A stretch of 64,000 bases of DNA from Reticulitermes lucifugus. Lineage: Eukaryota > Arthropoda > Insecta > Blattodea > Rhinotermitidae. Shown here piece after piece: positions 23,706 to 34,931 of this stretch. Within the stretch, counting starts at the first letter, position 1. The number at the start of each line of letters is the position of its first letter. A model generated the notes under the pieces. That model had not been told where the DNA came from and did no database searches. It worked only from the letters and a program-made list of their open reading frames with translations. Where the stretch lies: NCBI GenBank assembly GCA_026260175.1, contig JAKCWW010001749.1, positions 442-64,441 on the forward strand, written 5' to 3'. Both the position numbers and the translations under genes were made by a program.

Positions 23706-26700
23706 ATATCAAAGTTTTGCCTATATCTATTGTTTTGAAGAAAGGCGTGCTTATCATACTCTTCTCGTCTGATGATATTTCCTTACGGCTATAAATATCT
23801 TACATGAAATCAGTACTCATATATTTGGAGTAACTTTAAGAATAGTGATTGTTTGCAGCAGGAGTGAAGAGCTGTTGGGCCCACTCTATAACGGAGTACA
23901 ACAAGAGGCTTGGAGAAGTAATTGTCCCACAGCTGCTTTCTGCTTCAATTCCATATTTCTCGGTACGGTCAAGAAGCATGTGTTAAATATCTTTATCAGA
24001 ATCGCCTTTGGCTTTAACTGAACAGCAGAGATGTGTTAGGCCTCATGTGCTAATCCATGAACATTTTAACATAAACTTGAGTATTGTTACTTCGCTTATA
24101 TTCACTGAAATGTGTTCCGAATGTTATATAAATGCACTGGCGAGGTTCTTGTTCCAGTACTTCACGAATTAAGTGTATTGTCGTGATAGGTTAAGTAATG
24201 TAAGCCTTTGTACCATTGTTACAGTAAATAGAATTAAACTGAAAGTAAATTATGTAAGAATTAAAGAAAATATAATTTAAACGTATTTTCAGAATAAATG
24301 AAAGCTGTCTTGCTGCATGCCCAGATATAGTTCTTGCCATTATTCTGTGCAGTAGTGGCATAAGGGTGTAGCTAGTTAATTCGTTATTTCTCTAGATTTT
24401 TGCTAAATAATCGGGCTAACCAGTAGTCCTGTAAAAGTAGTTAATACGAGTACAGAAATGTAATTAGCGACATATTTCCTCTTAATATTCTCTTAAGTCG
24501 TCGCGCGTGGATTCCAGTTCTTGATAGAATCGTGTCTAATTTCAGAAGTGTCTCTTCCTGTTGAAAAGGATGAATGGATAGCTAGACTCAGTGATAGCCT
24601 GATGACAACTGTCAGTTATGTAAATTTCCACTACCCTTTTATTACCCCCCATATCATTTATTAGATGCCAGTTTTTCTAACTATAGGCGTATTAGAAACA
24701 TCTTAATGGAGTTGGTAAATGATACAAACTATAACAGGTCTCCTTATTTACATGACTAACACGAGGAAATTAGTGCACTAAAAACGAAGGGTTTTTTTAG
24801 TCCTGTGAATTGCTTATTTAATTAAATGTCTAAAATGAAGTAATGTTACAGCACATATCTCTTGTCTTACTTATTGCTATGACGCTCTGCGGTCTTAAGG
24901 CTCTCAGACACCAAATTGATCGCTTTATGCATTAACGTACGATTGTTTTAGCGAAGAATCGGTAATGGACATAGATCGCTTTATGCTTTATGCCGTGTAT
25001 GGTATCCTTGCAACTACTAGGCAGACAGAGAGGACGTTTAGAGAAGGAACCGACAAACTTTTAAGTTACAAAGTTTTTAAAGTACTCATCCTTTAATCTG
25101 AATTTGTCAAAGAACAAACTTTTAGGATATAATGAAATTTTTTGTACTGGCATTTCTTATGTAATATGTGTTTAATTAACTATTACTTAAGGCTTATAAG
25201 TAAATGTATTAAGTGGTAAAGTTCCTGTGTCTAGAATAAACATTTTAAACGATATAAACCATGTAGTTAAATTTATTATGAAAATGAATAATTTCCTGCC
25301 TTTCTGTCTATTTGGAGACTCACAACCTCATAAAACATCTGAATTTACTTATGGCAGACAGCCAGTTCTCCTTGTTTCTTCCTTCCCTTGTCTTCACTGC
25401 CATCGACGAGTGGGAGACTCCTGCCACAAGTCATATTCCCCATCTAAGTTACCTGTTGAACCGAGTGTTAACGAGGCCTTGTCAGCCTGTCATGTCTGCC
25501 CCCGACTGACACGTTCATTTCCAGCGGGTCACTTTGTGACCTCCTCTGCGCTGTACATAAATCAGCCATCATTTCATGTGTTTGGCGTTGCTCACATGTA
25601 TGTAGGAGTAGAAATGTTTTTGTCCACAAACTTTATCTCGTACCGCCATGGTGTGTTACTACATTATTTGGGTTTTCTGGCCAATGTAACCGAAAATTAA
25701 CAAATAGGGAGAAGTTCGTGCACGACTCACTCGTTATATTCCGAATGTTGAATCTTCAACGTAATACAAACTTACCTTTTTTTGTTATTGGTGTACAGGA
25801 ACTATTTGTGCGTCGTGGTTTAGCAATTAAATTACCATTATGCGAAACACAAATGATTGATAACTGACCGTTTATGATTAATTAATTATTATAAACTCAC
25901 TGGTGACGTCACTCTCGGTGTCTGAGAGATAGCATTAATCGTCAGAGGGCCCTGACATGTACATATGTTAATCCATAAGAGACGTAAGTTGTTGATGTCA
26001 GCATGATTTTTCCATTCCTGCAAGCTATTGAAGTGTTTTACTAAATCGTAACAGATTGGTGAGTGATCTTCAGCTCTGAATGTTTTAAAGTTGTTAGTAT
26101 TTTGATAAGTTGTGACGAACTAAATTACTTGCACATATATTTTAACACACATAAAGAGGGCTTTCAAAGAATATTTTTACATTTTTAGTTTATTATTATT
26201 TTTGACAGATATTTCATTCATATATTTACTATTAAATGACCTGATAGTGATAGCTGTCTTACCACATAACCGATATTTCTGCTTTCTATTTACTTGTGTT
26301 TTACTTAACGACGACGTCGGTGGTTTTGACTGTGTAGCGTTGAATGTTGAGATTATTGAAGAATGATGAACTGAAAAGGATTTGGAAGGAAATAATAAAG
26401 GCCACTTCCTACGCAAGGTTTCTGCATTTATGTAGTGGGTGTTCAAGCTAAGATTGGAACTAGAAACTTGTTGAATATTTCAGAAATATTACTTTTGGAG
26501 CTAACATAATTTTCTGTCTGTAAACTCATAAAAAGAAGAGAAAATAAACTTGTATTTGTGGATAAAATGGTAGATACAACTTTATTAATACTAGTATTAA
26601 TATTAGCGGGTTTTAAAAATCTCCTTTGACAGAATAAAATTGAAAATATACACGGGAAAAATTAAAACTGTGACGTAGAAGCTGTCATGAACACAACACT

Positions 26701-27847
26701 TTCAATAAGCACAGAATTAACAAAATTACTTCAGTTGAAAGGGACTGTGTTGTGTTATTGGGCTGAGAAAATTAAATTTTAATGAACAGTTTAGTAATCC
26801 TGCAGTGTGAGTTAGATAGAATAGTACTAAATTCCCTGCAATTTTTTTTCTACGGTTGGGAACCATACTCTTTCAGAGATGAGAAAGCTTTAATCTTTTG
26901 TTTTCAAATTCCAGCTCAGTGGTTCATGTCACAGTGCGAATAATATGCCTTAACCAACCATAACTATTCTTATTCTTCAGTACCATTCTCACCACACTGT
27001 GCTTCGTGATGAAGACATTACAGCAGTAAAGTCTGCACCACTGGCATTGTTCAAGACAATTGAACTGCTGCTCAAATGAAGCACACCTACAGGTCTTCTG
27101 TAAGACAGATTTATATTTCAACACCTGTTTTTCCTTCAACGCCAACTAAGACGTCCATTCATAGAGACGAAGAATATTATTTCCAGACTTTGAAGCCTCG
27201 TTATACTTGCTGTGAGTGTGCTTGAGTTTCAGCATATAGACATGCTATGCATATTACCACCTGTTGCCTGAAACTGCGCGCACACAATCTTTCTTTCAAT
27301 GGGACTTTCGTAAACCCTTTGAGGACTGACTTTCTCGGTGGAAGAGATTAGTAAAATGCATCTTTAAGACTTCAGATGCTGACCAGAAAAAGTGAAACGT
27401 AAGAAATTGTAGAAGAGTAGAAGAAAGGAATGGTAAGTGAAGATTGACATGAAAGGGAGAGACAGACGTAAGTTGTAGTGTGAATACGCTAAAGGGAAAG
27501 ACAAAGGGAGATGTTAGAAACAATTTTCATTTCGGAAGTGGGAGAAAGAACAACGATTTGAAGGAAGGTTTACGGGTTTAGCGTGCTCGTCCTTATGACA
27601 GAAGTAGAGGAGTAGGAGTGAAAATGACGACAAGTGACTGGAAATAATGATTGTGAAATGTTTATTTACTGATTAAGTCTAAAATGAGTAATTTTAAAAA
27701 AGTGGTAGTTTTTAATGCTAGAGGTTTAATTTTGCTAAATTGAAATTCGGATATTTGTATGAAAATTATTTTCTATCAACATGGACTGGGAACCGTCTCA
27801 ATATTTGCTTGAAGACAAAGAAAACGAAGAATTCGTGCGTGTGTGTT

Positions 27848-27878
<31 letters not shown>

Positions 27879-28639
27879 GTGTCGAGTGGCCGTTCGCAAG
27901 ACTATTCGCATATAATCTGACTTGTAGCCAGCAGTCCGGGAAAGAGAAGATGGAAATCGCCGTAACGTTTCTCCAACATGTGTGCTGTTAGTTTAGTAAT
28001 AATTTAAATTACATGTCATATATAATGTGCTTATATATTCATTAGCGTGGCAAAACAGCAGTCTACTTGTTATATATTTTATTTGATTGTCCCAGTCTTG
28101 CTCTCTTCTTGGCAATCACTGCAACATATGTGCTGAAGATTTGGTTTAGCTCAGTGACTTGCTTGTTCGTGCCTATGGACTATATCCACAGGAATGCCCT
28201 CCTATATGCTGCCTTAGAAATGGGAAGCACTATCAGACAAGACTTTAAATTATACGAACTGCATGTTGCCTTGCGTAGCTTGTTATTTGTTCCGAGTTAC
28301 AGGGCTTTTCCTCAAAATGATGTCAATCTGCCTACAGAATGGTAGGCATTTTATATTTGGAAGTGTCGGTTTTCAGTATGAGAATGAGAAGAAAAACCAT
28401 AGGTATACGGTGTGGCGAAATTAGAAGTCTTTTAATTCTACAGCAGTGGTAATCTTAGTTGCCACTGGGCTCTTAAACGGTTAAGCCATACCACTGAATG
28501 AAACGTCGTGCTATATTCTAATGTCTGTTTTCTCTTTTTAACATTGCGCTATTTTGGATGTACTGGATTGTATACTTGATCTACATCTACCTTCTTGAAG
28601 TAGGCTACTGCTTGAAAAGCAACTAGTTTCAGCTAGAAA
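23706..28639. other. Spacer, longest non-repeat ORF unassigned
   Basis: Holds the longest non-repetitive open frame of the window, 157 codons at 25227-25700 (+). It has a Cys/His-containing part (FPCLHCHRRVGDSCHK) but no domain I recognise, and long AT-rich flanks. I do not call it a gene. A GT microsatellite lies at 27838-27882. Confidence 0.35.
27838..27882. repeat. (GT)n microsatellite
   Basis: GT units with two GTTTGT interruptions. Confidence 0.95.
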
Positions 28640-28930
28640 ACAAATTTCTGGCCTTTATTGAACCTGAACCTCTAATGTACGATTCTCCGTAGCCTTCTAT
28701 TGGCCTCTATCCCGAGGCAATTACATCCAATCCACACTCTCCTACTGTATTTCTTTAACATGCATGTTAATCCTACGCTCCGAGTGACGCCTAGGTACAA
28801 GTAATATCTTCCGTTTTGTTTTTGGGCTACATTTCCAATCTGTACGCTTTCCATCTGTCTATGCATGCTACATTCCCTATCCAACTCATTCCTATCCTTT
28901 ATTTGGTCATTGTAATACCATCGTGTGAAG
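28640..28930 (-). mobile_element. RTE-like LINE fragment, 3' end
   Basis: On the minus strand the bases GTGTGGATTGGAT...GGATAGAGGCCAAT correspond to the conserved DWIDLAQDRDQW-coding stretch of the RTE-like 3' end, and an eroded GKPEGK region lies upstream. The copy is decayed at nucleotide level, so the 70-codon minus ORF here is not the original protein. Confidence 0.5.
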
Positions 28931-29068
28931 AGTGAGAATTGTGAAACTGCTCGTTATCTACCGTATTTTGTTAGAGATGTTATTGCAATATGAAGTTATT
29001 TACTAATTTATTTGTCATGCCACATAAATGAAATATGTAACAGAAAATTAAGCTGTCGAAACTTTGCA

Positions 29069-29245
29069 ATTATTATTACTATTATTATTATTATTATTAT
29101 TATTGTTATTTGGGGTGCTCTTAGGCTATACTCGGTGTCGCTGAGTTCCCACAGTACGGGTCTATTTGACCAAGTATCTGTTGGCAGCGTAATCTTATTA
29201 CTATTACTTATTACTATTATTATTTGTTCGTATTATTATTCTCGT
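29069..29245. repeat. ATT/TTA trinucleotide tracts
   Basis: An almost pure ATT run at 29069-29110 and a poorer TTA run at 29195-29242, separated by about 85 bases of unique sequence. Confidence 0.85.
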
Positions 29246-29282
29246 TGTGTTTCATTATTTTTCAAGTGTTATAGTCGTGTTT

Positions 29283-29385
29283 AGTTATTTCGTTTATGTT
29301 CCTGTGCTGTCCGTCTAATTGGCCTTTTGGCTCTTGTGGCAGCACATTAATAATAAGGAACTGAATAGAATTATTCCGAAATATT
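29283..29385 (+). repeat. Interspersed repeat shared with 57.7 kb
   Basis: ATTGGCCTTTTGGCTCTTG, CAGCACATTAATAATAAGGA and ACTGAATAGAATTATTC match, in order, ATTGGCCACTTGGCCGTTC, CAGCACGTTAATAAACAAGA and ACTGATGTGAATCATTATT at 57714-57782. In both places a trinucleotide (ATT/AAT) tract lies just upstream, so the tract is probably part of the element. Class unknown. Confidence 0.55.
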
Positions 29386-32185
29386 ATACGAAATTAATAA
29401 CAAGCCTGGATTAGTACCTACTGTGCCATTATGTTACGCAGTGCTCACACGTAAGTAATAGTTACATTATTTTGCGTAAGAAATAAAGCAGCTCTGACCG
29501 CGTGACACGAGTTGCAATTGTCCAGTGAAATCCTCACGACACGTCACTGCAATCAAGAACAGCCAACAAAAATCTCGTTCAATCTTCACTACATGTATTA
29601 CATCATATGGCTATTATAACATAACACATACTCTTCATTTGCTGAAACACGTAATATAATCACTTAGTGGAATACGACTTTTAATAAAGGTCTGCAGCAT
29701 CCAAAGTCACTGCGCAGCAACATGCATACTGTCATCCATTTCCGTTATCTGTCAAAGCACAGTGCTATTTTGAGTATTTGTAGCTACTAATAGCATATAA
29801 TCCAGCTACCAGTTGCTTATCCTCTTTTGTGTCACCTTGGGTTGTGCGCTGGTCTGAATTGATGTGGTCTGTCCTACGCGGCTGCCGGTGTGAATTTTAT
29901 TCATTATGTTACTTGGCGTGAATAAATCAAACAAGAAGCAGATAGAAGTGATCTGTTCTGTCAAAAGCTGACAGGCAGTGGAAGCAGGGACTGGGGAGAA
30001 ACGGACAGAACTTTGACTCTGTATTATTAAATATTCTTCACAAAAGAAAACAATGCCTTATGCGGAGGACATACGTGTTACTTTGTCTGTAAAGGTGTCA
30101 AGTGTCTAAACAGGACAAATTTCGTTTTAATTCGATTTGGGACGTTCTTAATGAAGGTTTTATGTAGAGTGTATTGTGAAGAGTTCATCAAATTTTGTTG
30201 CAATTCAGTACGCGGTAACGTGTAATTTTGCTCACTTCAGGTATCCTCTACAAAGATTGCCGTCGGAATTAGAAAACTTGGAGACTTTACTAATATAAGG
30301 TACTTCATTGTTTATGGGGAATTACATCGATGGATTCGCAACGTTTGCAAGGGAATTTCGGATGACTGAAGGAAGTAATGCAGACAGAACTTAGTAAAAT
30401 TAGCATGTAACAAAATTCTTGAGTAATCGTAAGGGACATAGGAAAACGTAAATATCATCCACAGCAAGCGATTCTATGAATTTCCAAGGAAAGCTTGAAG
30501 ATGTTTGAACTGTAGAAAGTATAATAAGATAAAATCTGTATCAACAATCGCCGGTAACGTGGTGGACATTTTGTGGACCATATTAACCATACGAATGATG
30601 TTACTGTAAGAGTGAAAGCGAGACTTAGAGTTGAAGGCCGTGAGGTGCGGTCATGACTGCAACACTAAGAATCTTACCCATCACAGTGATGTCACTGCTG
30701 TGCCTTGCTGTGCTCTGATTTACATATTTGCATGCATTCAAAATGACTCTGAGACTGTCAGGCTTCGTCACTGAGACCGCAGTAAGGAGGACACGATTGT
30801 GCGTGACTCAGCAGGCCACGGCGTGGATTTGTAATCTTAATTCTCGACCTAGTTACTTATATGGGCTGCAAACGCGCGAGTCATTTGGACTTTCAGGGCT
30901 TTCGTGTTCGGGCTGTGTACATTTGATTGGCTCTCGTTAGTGTCATAACGTGAAAACTGATAAATAAATTACAAGTAAACTATGACCACTTACACACTTC
31001 ATAATAATGAAACTAAATACTTGAATGTAATTTCTTATTGAATGTTCCTTTTTGTCCGTCGTTGCTTAAGCGTACCTTTAGCTGTATTTTAAATGCCTGA
31101 CCTTTTTGATTGTTTCTTTATTGTTGCCCTCACTTATTAATTTTTTACTAAACTTTACGTTTTCTTTTAATTAAATCTTTTGATAACTTGATATCACCGG
31201 GAAAAATGATGAAATTTTATTTACCAAATATAATTAATCTGTAAATCTTCATAGATAAATAACATCACCAAAAGTGTTTTTGTGATTTGTGGTGTTTAGT
31301 TGCGTAAATATATATGTCACATTATTGATTACTGTTGCGAATTTGTGTTTTCTTTGCAGGCAATCATATGACTTCTCAAATAGTTACAGACTATGTTCTT
31401 ATACCTATACCCGTATACATAGTTAGTTATTTGACATATCCTTACACATGTACAGTGAATAGACCTAACGCTTTATGCACCATACGAGTTTCCATGGTGT
31501 CGCGATAACAGCAAGGAGAGGATGAAAATAAAACGTATCTTAACCAGTATCTTAACCAATGTTAAGATACTCGTCAAATATCTAAACCTGATTTGCATTT
31601 AGAGGATAAATGTCGCGTTATATTTAGCAATGCAGAATTATACGTTCGGGTATCCAAATTAATACCCGACATTTAATGTACTTTATCATTAGACGCATTC
31701 GTTGTTTTTTTTGAATTGTTTGAAACTGATGAAACTAAATTTGCATTGTTGAGGTAGCATACAGCCATTCCATTGTCATTGTTCGGAGACGTGATTTACA
31801 TAACCGCTCGAAAAGGCGGAGCACTGCATAACTTACGGAGATGACATAACAAAGTCTGTTGTGGCTGTGGTGGGTTGTTACGATCCTTTGACACGTCGGC
31901 GTGTCTTTATAACTGTTGCTTCATGAGTACAAGGTTCAAGATCAGGTGCAGTAGTCTACAAATGGTAGGTCGAATGTCGCTGTATTGCGTCATACACAGG
32001 AATGCGTTGCCATTTTCTAGTTACTGTGACGTCACTTCACTGTTTTTTTTGAGCTCAGAAAGAAAGACGTTACATGAATGTGGCAGAAGCGAAACAGAAA
32101 TTGGTTTCGGTTTCGCTTGTACTTTATTATGTTGCACAGAGACGTCACTGATTTAGATATAGACGTACAGCATTAATACTTCTGT
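29386..32185. other. Spacer, no gene seen
   Basis: No supported gene. A small hairpin (CGGGTAT/ATACCCG) at 31648-31669 and a TATCTTAAC inverted pair near 31533-31571 are too short to interpret. Confidence 0.4.
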
Positions 32186-32535
32186 TAAGGCCGGTTTACA
32201 CCTGCACATTTTGCCGTATCACGACAGCTTAACGTAACAGCTTGGAATTCCACTTAAATCCAGGTGCAGGTGTGAACGACACGGCGCGCATTTGGACGGA
32301 CGGGCTGCGCGCATGTCATTCATTAATTGTTTGCTGCTCTTGGTGTGAATTTGTACAACGGCGAAACGAGCACAGGAACGCGTCCACACTCGCGTCGTTG
32401 GTGCAACGTAACATTCTGTGACGTTCACCGAAAAACTTGTAGCATGGTGGATCTGCCGTACCGCGATCCGAACAGTAGCGAATGTTACAGCAACAACGTC
32501 CACACCTGCGAAATTGCTGTGACCTAACAGCAGAA
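32186..32535. repeat. CpG-rich repeat-like block
   Basis: Locally richer in G+C and CpG than its surroundings. It starts with GGCCGGTTTACACCTGCAC and contains several related pieces in both orientations (GTGCAGGTGTGAACG, CGTCCACACTCGC, CGTCCACACCTGCG). GGCCGGTTTACAC-type starts are common in DNA-transposon MITEs, but I could not define matched ends. Open frames on both strands here follow from the composition. Confidence 0.4.
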
Positions 32536-32559
32536 TTCGTAGGTGCTGGAATGGCTATA

Positions 32560-32804
32560 CAATAATGCCCCCGTATCCGCGTGTGATACGTTCCAAGACC
32601 TAAAGCGGATGCTGAAACCGTGGATAGTAGCGAACCCTATATATAAAAGCGCAGAGTAAACTTTAGATCGACTAAAATCGACGCTGGCAAATTAAAACGT
32701 AAACACTGAAATCGACCATGGTCGACTTTGGCAGTGAATGTGTTAATATTTTCGGGCCGCGGTAAACCGCGGATACCGAATCCGCTGATAAGGGGGTTCT
32801 ATTG
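32560..32804. mobile_element. Pogo/Tigger-type MITE with TA duplication
   Basis: A 245-bp block flanked by TA (32558-32559 and 32805-32806). Left end CAATAATGCCCCCGTATCCG; the right end read inward is CAATAGAACCCCCTTATCAG. The AGAACCCC..TTATC.G terminus and TA target are typical of pogo/Tigger-family non-autonomous elements. Sub-terminal GCGGATAC motifs recur in both orientations. No transposase is encoded. Confidence 0.75.
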
Positions 32805-33199
32805 TATACAGTGCGCAATGTTGTGAAAAAAAAGGACCATGGTCAGTGAGGGTGAAGAAACTGAGGGATATTTAACTGTTCGGGAAGGACTTTGTGCAAT
32901 GGAATTAGTTGTGGTAGTTATATAAAACCTGAAACAACTTATATTAAAGACATTTGAGTTCCTCACGTTGGCCCGTGGCTGTTGGTACGGACACATGTCG
33001 AAAAGTGTGACCTCCGCTAAGAAAGACCTTTCTTCCCCGTTCTGTGTCAAAGAGATCAAAAATAGTGGCCGACACACAAAATTCTTCGGCAATGTTCCCT
33101 CACTGACAAGCATAATACCGATACAAGTTCCTCCGAAACCTGTACCGGTATTATGCTTGGCAGTTCTGTAAAGTTCTTTACTCTGAAGGCTTTAAATTG

Positions 33200-33325
33200 A
33201 GCACTTATGGGAAAATGATGAGAAAGGCCGGGAGCGGGGGGGGGGGTGGACTGGCTTGATCTGGCTCAGGATATACAGAAGTGGATGGCTGTTGTGAACA
33301 TGCACTGAACCTTTGGGTTCCAAAA
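33200..33325 (+). mobile_element. RTE-like LINE fragment, last coding part
   Basis: The plus frame reads GLDWLDLAQDIQKWMAVVN, matching the family's DWIDLAQDRDRWRALVN block close to the protein C-terminus. A G-run (33234-33246) just upstream has scrambled the preceding frame. Confidence 0.7.
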
Positions 33326-33485
33326 AATGCGGGGATTTTTTGACTCGCAGAGTAACCCTTAGCTTCGCTGCTCCTTGAAGTTAGTTATTTGTAGGAAAGA
33401 TTTATACGATTCGCTTAGCATCCCTTTTGCAATTCGAAATATTTCTTTAAAAACTTTTCACAAGCAGAGACTTAGTTCCCAGAAC

Positions 33486-33488
<3 letters not shown>

Positions 33489-33523
<35 letters not shown>

Positions 33524-33529
33524 CACACA
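33489..33529. repeat. (AT)n microsatellite running into (AC)n
   Basis: About 15 AT units followed by ACATACACAC. Confidence 0.95.
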
Positions 33530-34255
33530 GGTGAAATCCTTCATGTCATTGAAAAATAAGAGGACTGAATTTTTAGAGTCGCTGGAGCGAATCTTTTTAA
33601 TTAGTTACATTACACTGCAATTTTATATTTTGAAATAAGTTTCATTCACGATTTATTTGTGGTCTGGACCGTGCTACGTGGACCTGTTTGTCGCCTGAAT
33701 TTATATCACGTGTCACAAAGTAATTCTACCCCTTCTTCCCTTAACCACAATTTTCTCTACATAGACAATAATTCCGTGATGCAGAAAATACACGACTGGT
33801 ACAGTTATTATTGGCAGTTACGTATTTAACGTAATAAGAGATGGTTCTTTGTTTGAAATGTTCTATTTAAACAAAATTTATGGCTGTGGAAACTGAGGTA
33901 CATAATTTTGTATCATCTTAAGTTTTTCGAACGTGTACATAGTAGAATCACGCCTAGGTAGACTTTAGTGTCGTCATATCTATTTCATACACTATGTTGA
34001 AATAAATTTTAATACTATTTTAAACGATCTTACGTAATTATACTTGTATGCGAAGTATTTCATTTCAGAGCCTTTCTGAAGTGGTCTGTGTTATAGGCAT
34101 TTCAATTCCAAGTTTGCATGTGTAGGGGGAAGGAAAGCAAACGTTTGTTAAAACGTAATTTTATGTATATCACGTATGAGAATAATTGAATGAACAGAGT
34201 GAAGTCCTTAATTAACTGAAAATTCCTCGCTTAATACAAAATCCGGTGTTCAATA

Positions 34256-34460
34256 TTGTACTCATTTGACCCCCTATCGGACCCTTCCGTGTGCCAAATT
34301 AATCAGTTCTACACACATCTGACTGTAAGATCTACTCTAATATTATCCTTCCTTCCACCCCTACGTACCCCAAGTTTCTTGCTGCTTTCAGATTATCCGC
34401 TTGAAGGTTTTTATGCGAACGTCATTCAACGTTCATTTCTTTCTTCTTGATTAAATTATC
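34256..34460 (-). mobile_element. RTE-like LINE fragment (antisense frame visible)
   Basis: The plus frame gives RSTLILSFLPPLRTPSFLL followed by DYPLEGFYAN. This is the reverse-strand translation commonly seen opposite the RTE-like GRPRRRWEDNIKMDL coding stretch (compare LLRSTLILFSHLSLDLPS opposite the better copy at 42.9 kb). The element therefore lies on the minus strand and is eroded. Confidence 0.5.
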
Positions 34461-34577
34461 CTGACAGCTCTATCATTGTGCGAGGAATACAATTTATGAA
34501 TCTCCTTATGAGGTGTTAAGAGTCCTTCAGTTATTTCATCTGGACTCGATGCATGTATATTCCTGACGGTTGAAATA

Positions 34578-34931
34578 TGGATAAAAATTTTTATCATTCA
34601 ACCAACAATATGCACCATGTTCTTCCTTAGATTTTTATATTATATTATAACATTGAGAATTCCTACATGTGTCATTCCACAAGGGGTCATCGTCAGGGAA
34701 GAAGTATCAAATAATATTGGGTAAAACTTACTTATCTAAATAAGATTTATGCAATATTATTTCATACTTTATCCCTGATGATGATTCCTTGTGGACTGAA
34801 ACATGTAGGAATGTTCAGAGTTATAATATAATAGAAACATCTAAGGAAGAACATGGTGAATTTTGTTGGTTGAATGTTGTGAATTGGTTATTGATAATGC
34901 ACGGAACAAACAATATAAAATTGGATAAAAA
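34578..34931. mobile_element. Penelope-type foldback with tail and 10-bp target duplication
   Basis: Two arms of about 105 bp (34595-34700 and 34770-34876) are inverted copies of each other, from CATTCAACCAACA at the outer end through CATGTTCTTCCTTAGAT to CCTACATGT...CATCATCAGGG at the inner end. Each arm ends inward in a hammerhead-like motif; the right one is intact in its core. Beyond the right arm lies a one-sided tail (34877-34921) containing AATGCACGG, 7 bases, AATATAAAA. The same two words with the same spacing follow the element at 49.2 kb. The direct repeat TGGATAAAAA flanks the whole unit (34578-34587, 34922-34931). Terminal units in inverted orientation, a one-sided tail and hammerhead motifs are known from Penelope-like elements. 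No reverse transcriptase is present. Confidence 0.65.
34771..34812 (+). ncRNA. Hammerhead-like motif, intact core
   Basis: Order on the plus strand: stem I AUCC, core CUGAUGA, hairpin ending in GGACU, GAAACAUGUA, then GGAAU. Stem I pairs UCC with GGA, and the three invariant parts (CUGANGA, GAA, U-H before the cleavage site) are all present. Stem II has one mismatch here. Stem III is reduced to the self-complementary ACAUGU, which two RNAs could share as a dimer. This assigns a motif; activity has not been shown. Confidence 0.6.

Noticed and set aside
25227-25700. A 157-codon plus ORF with Cys/His residues as a zinc-finger gene
   Set aside because: Spacing of Cys and His does not follow a known finger pattern, and there is no promoter or splice context. 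Left unassigned.
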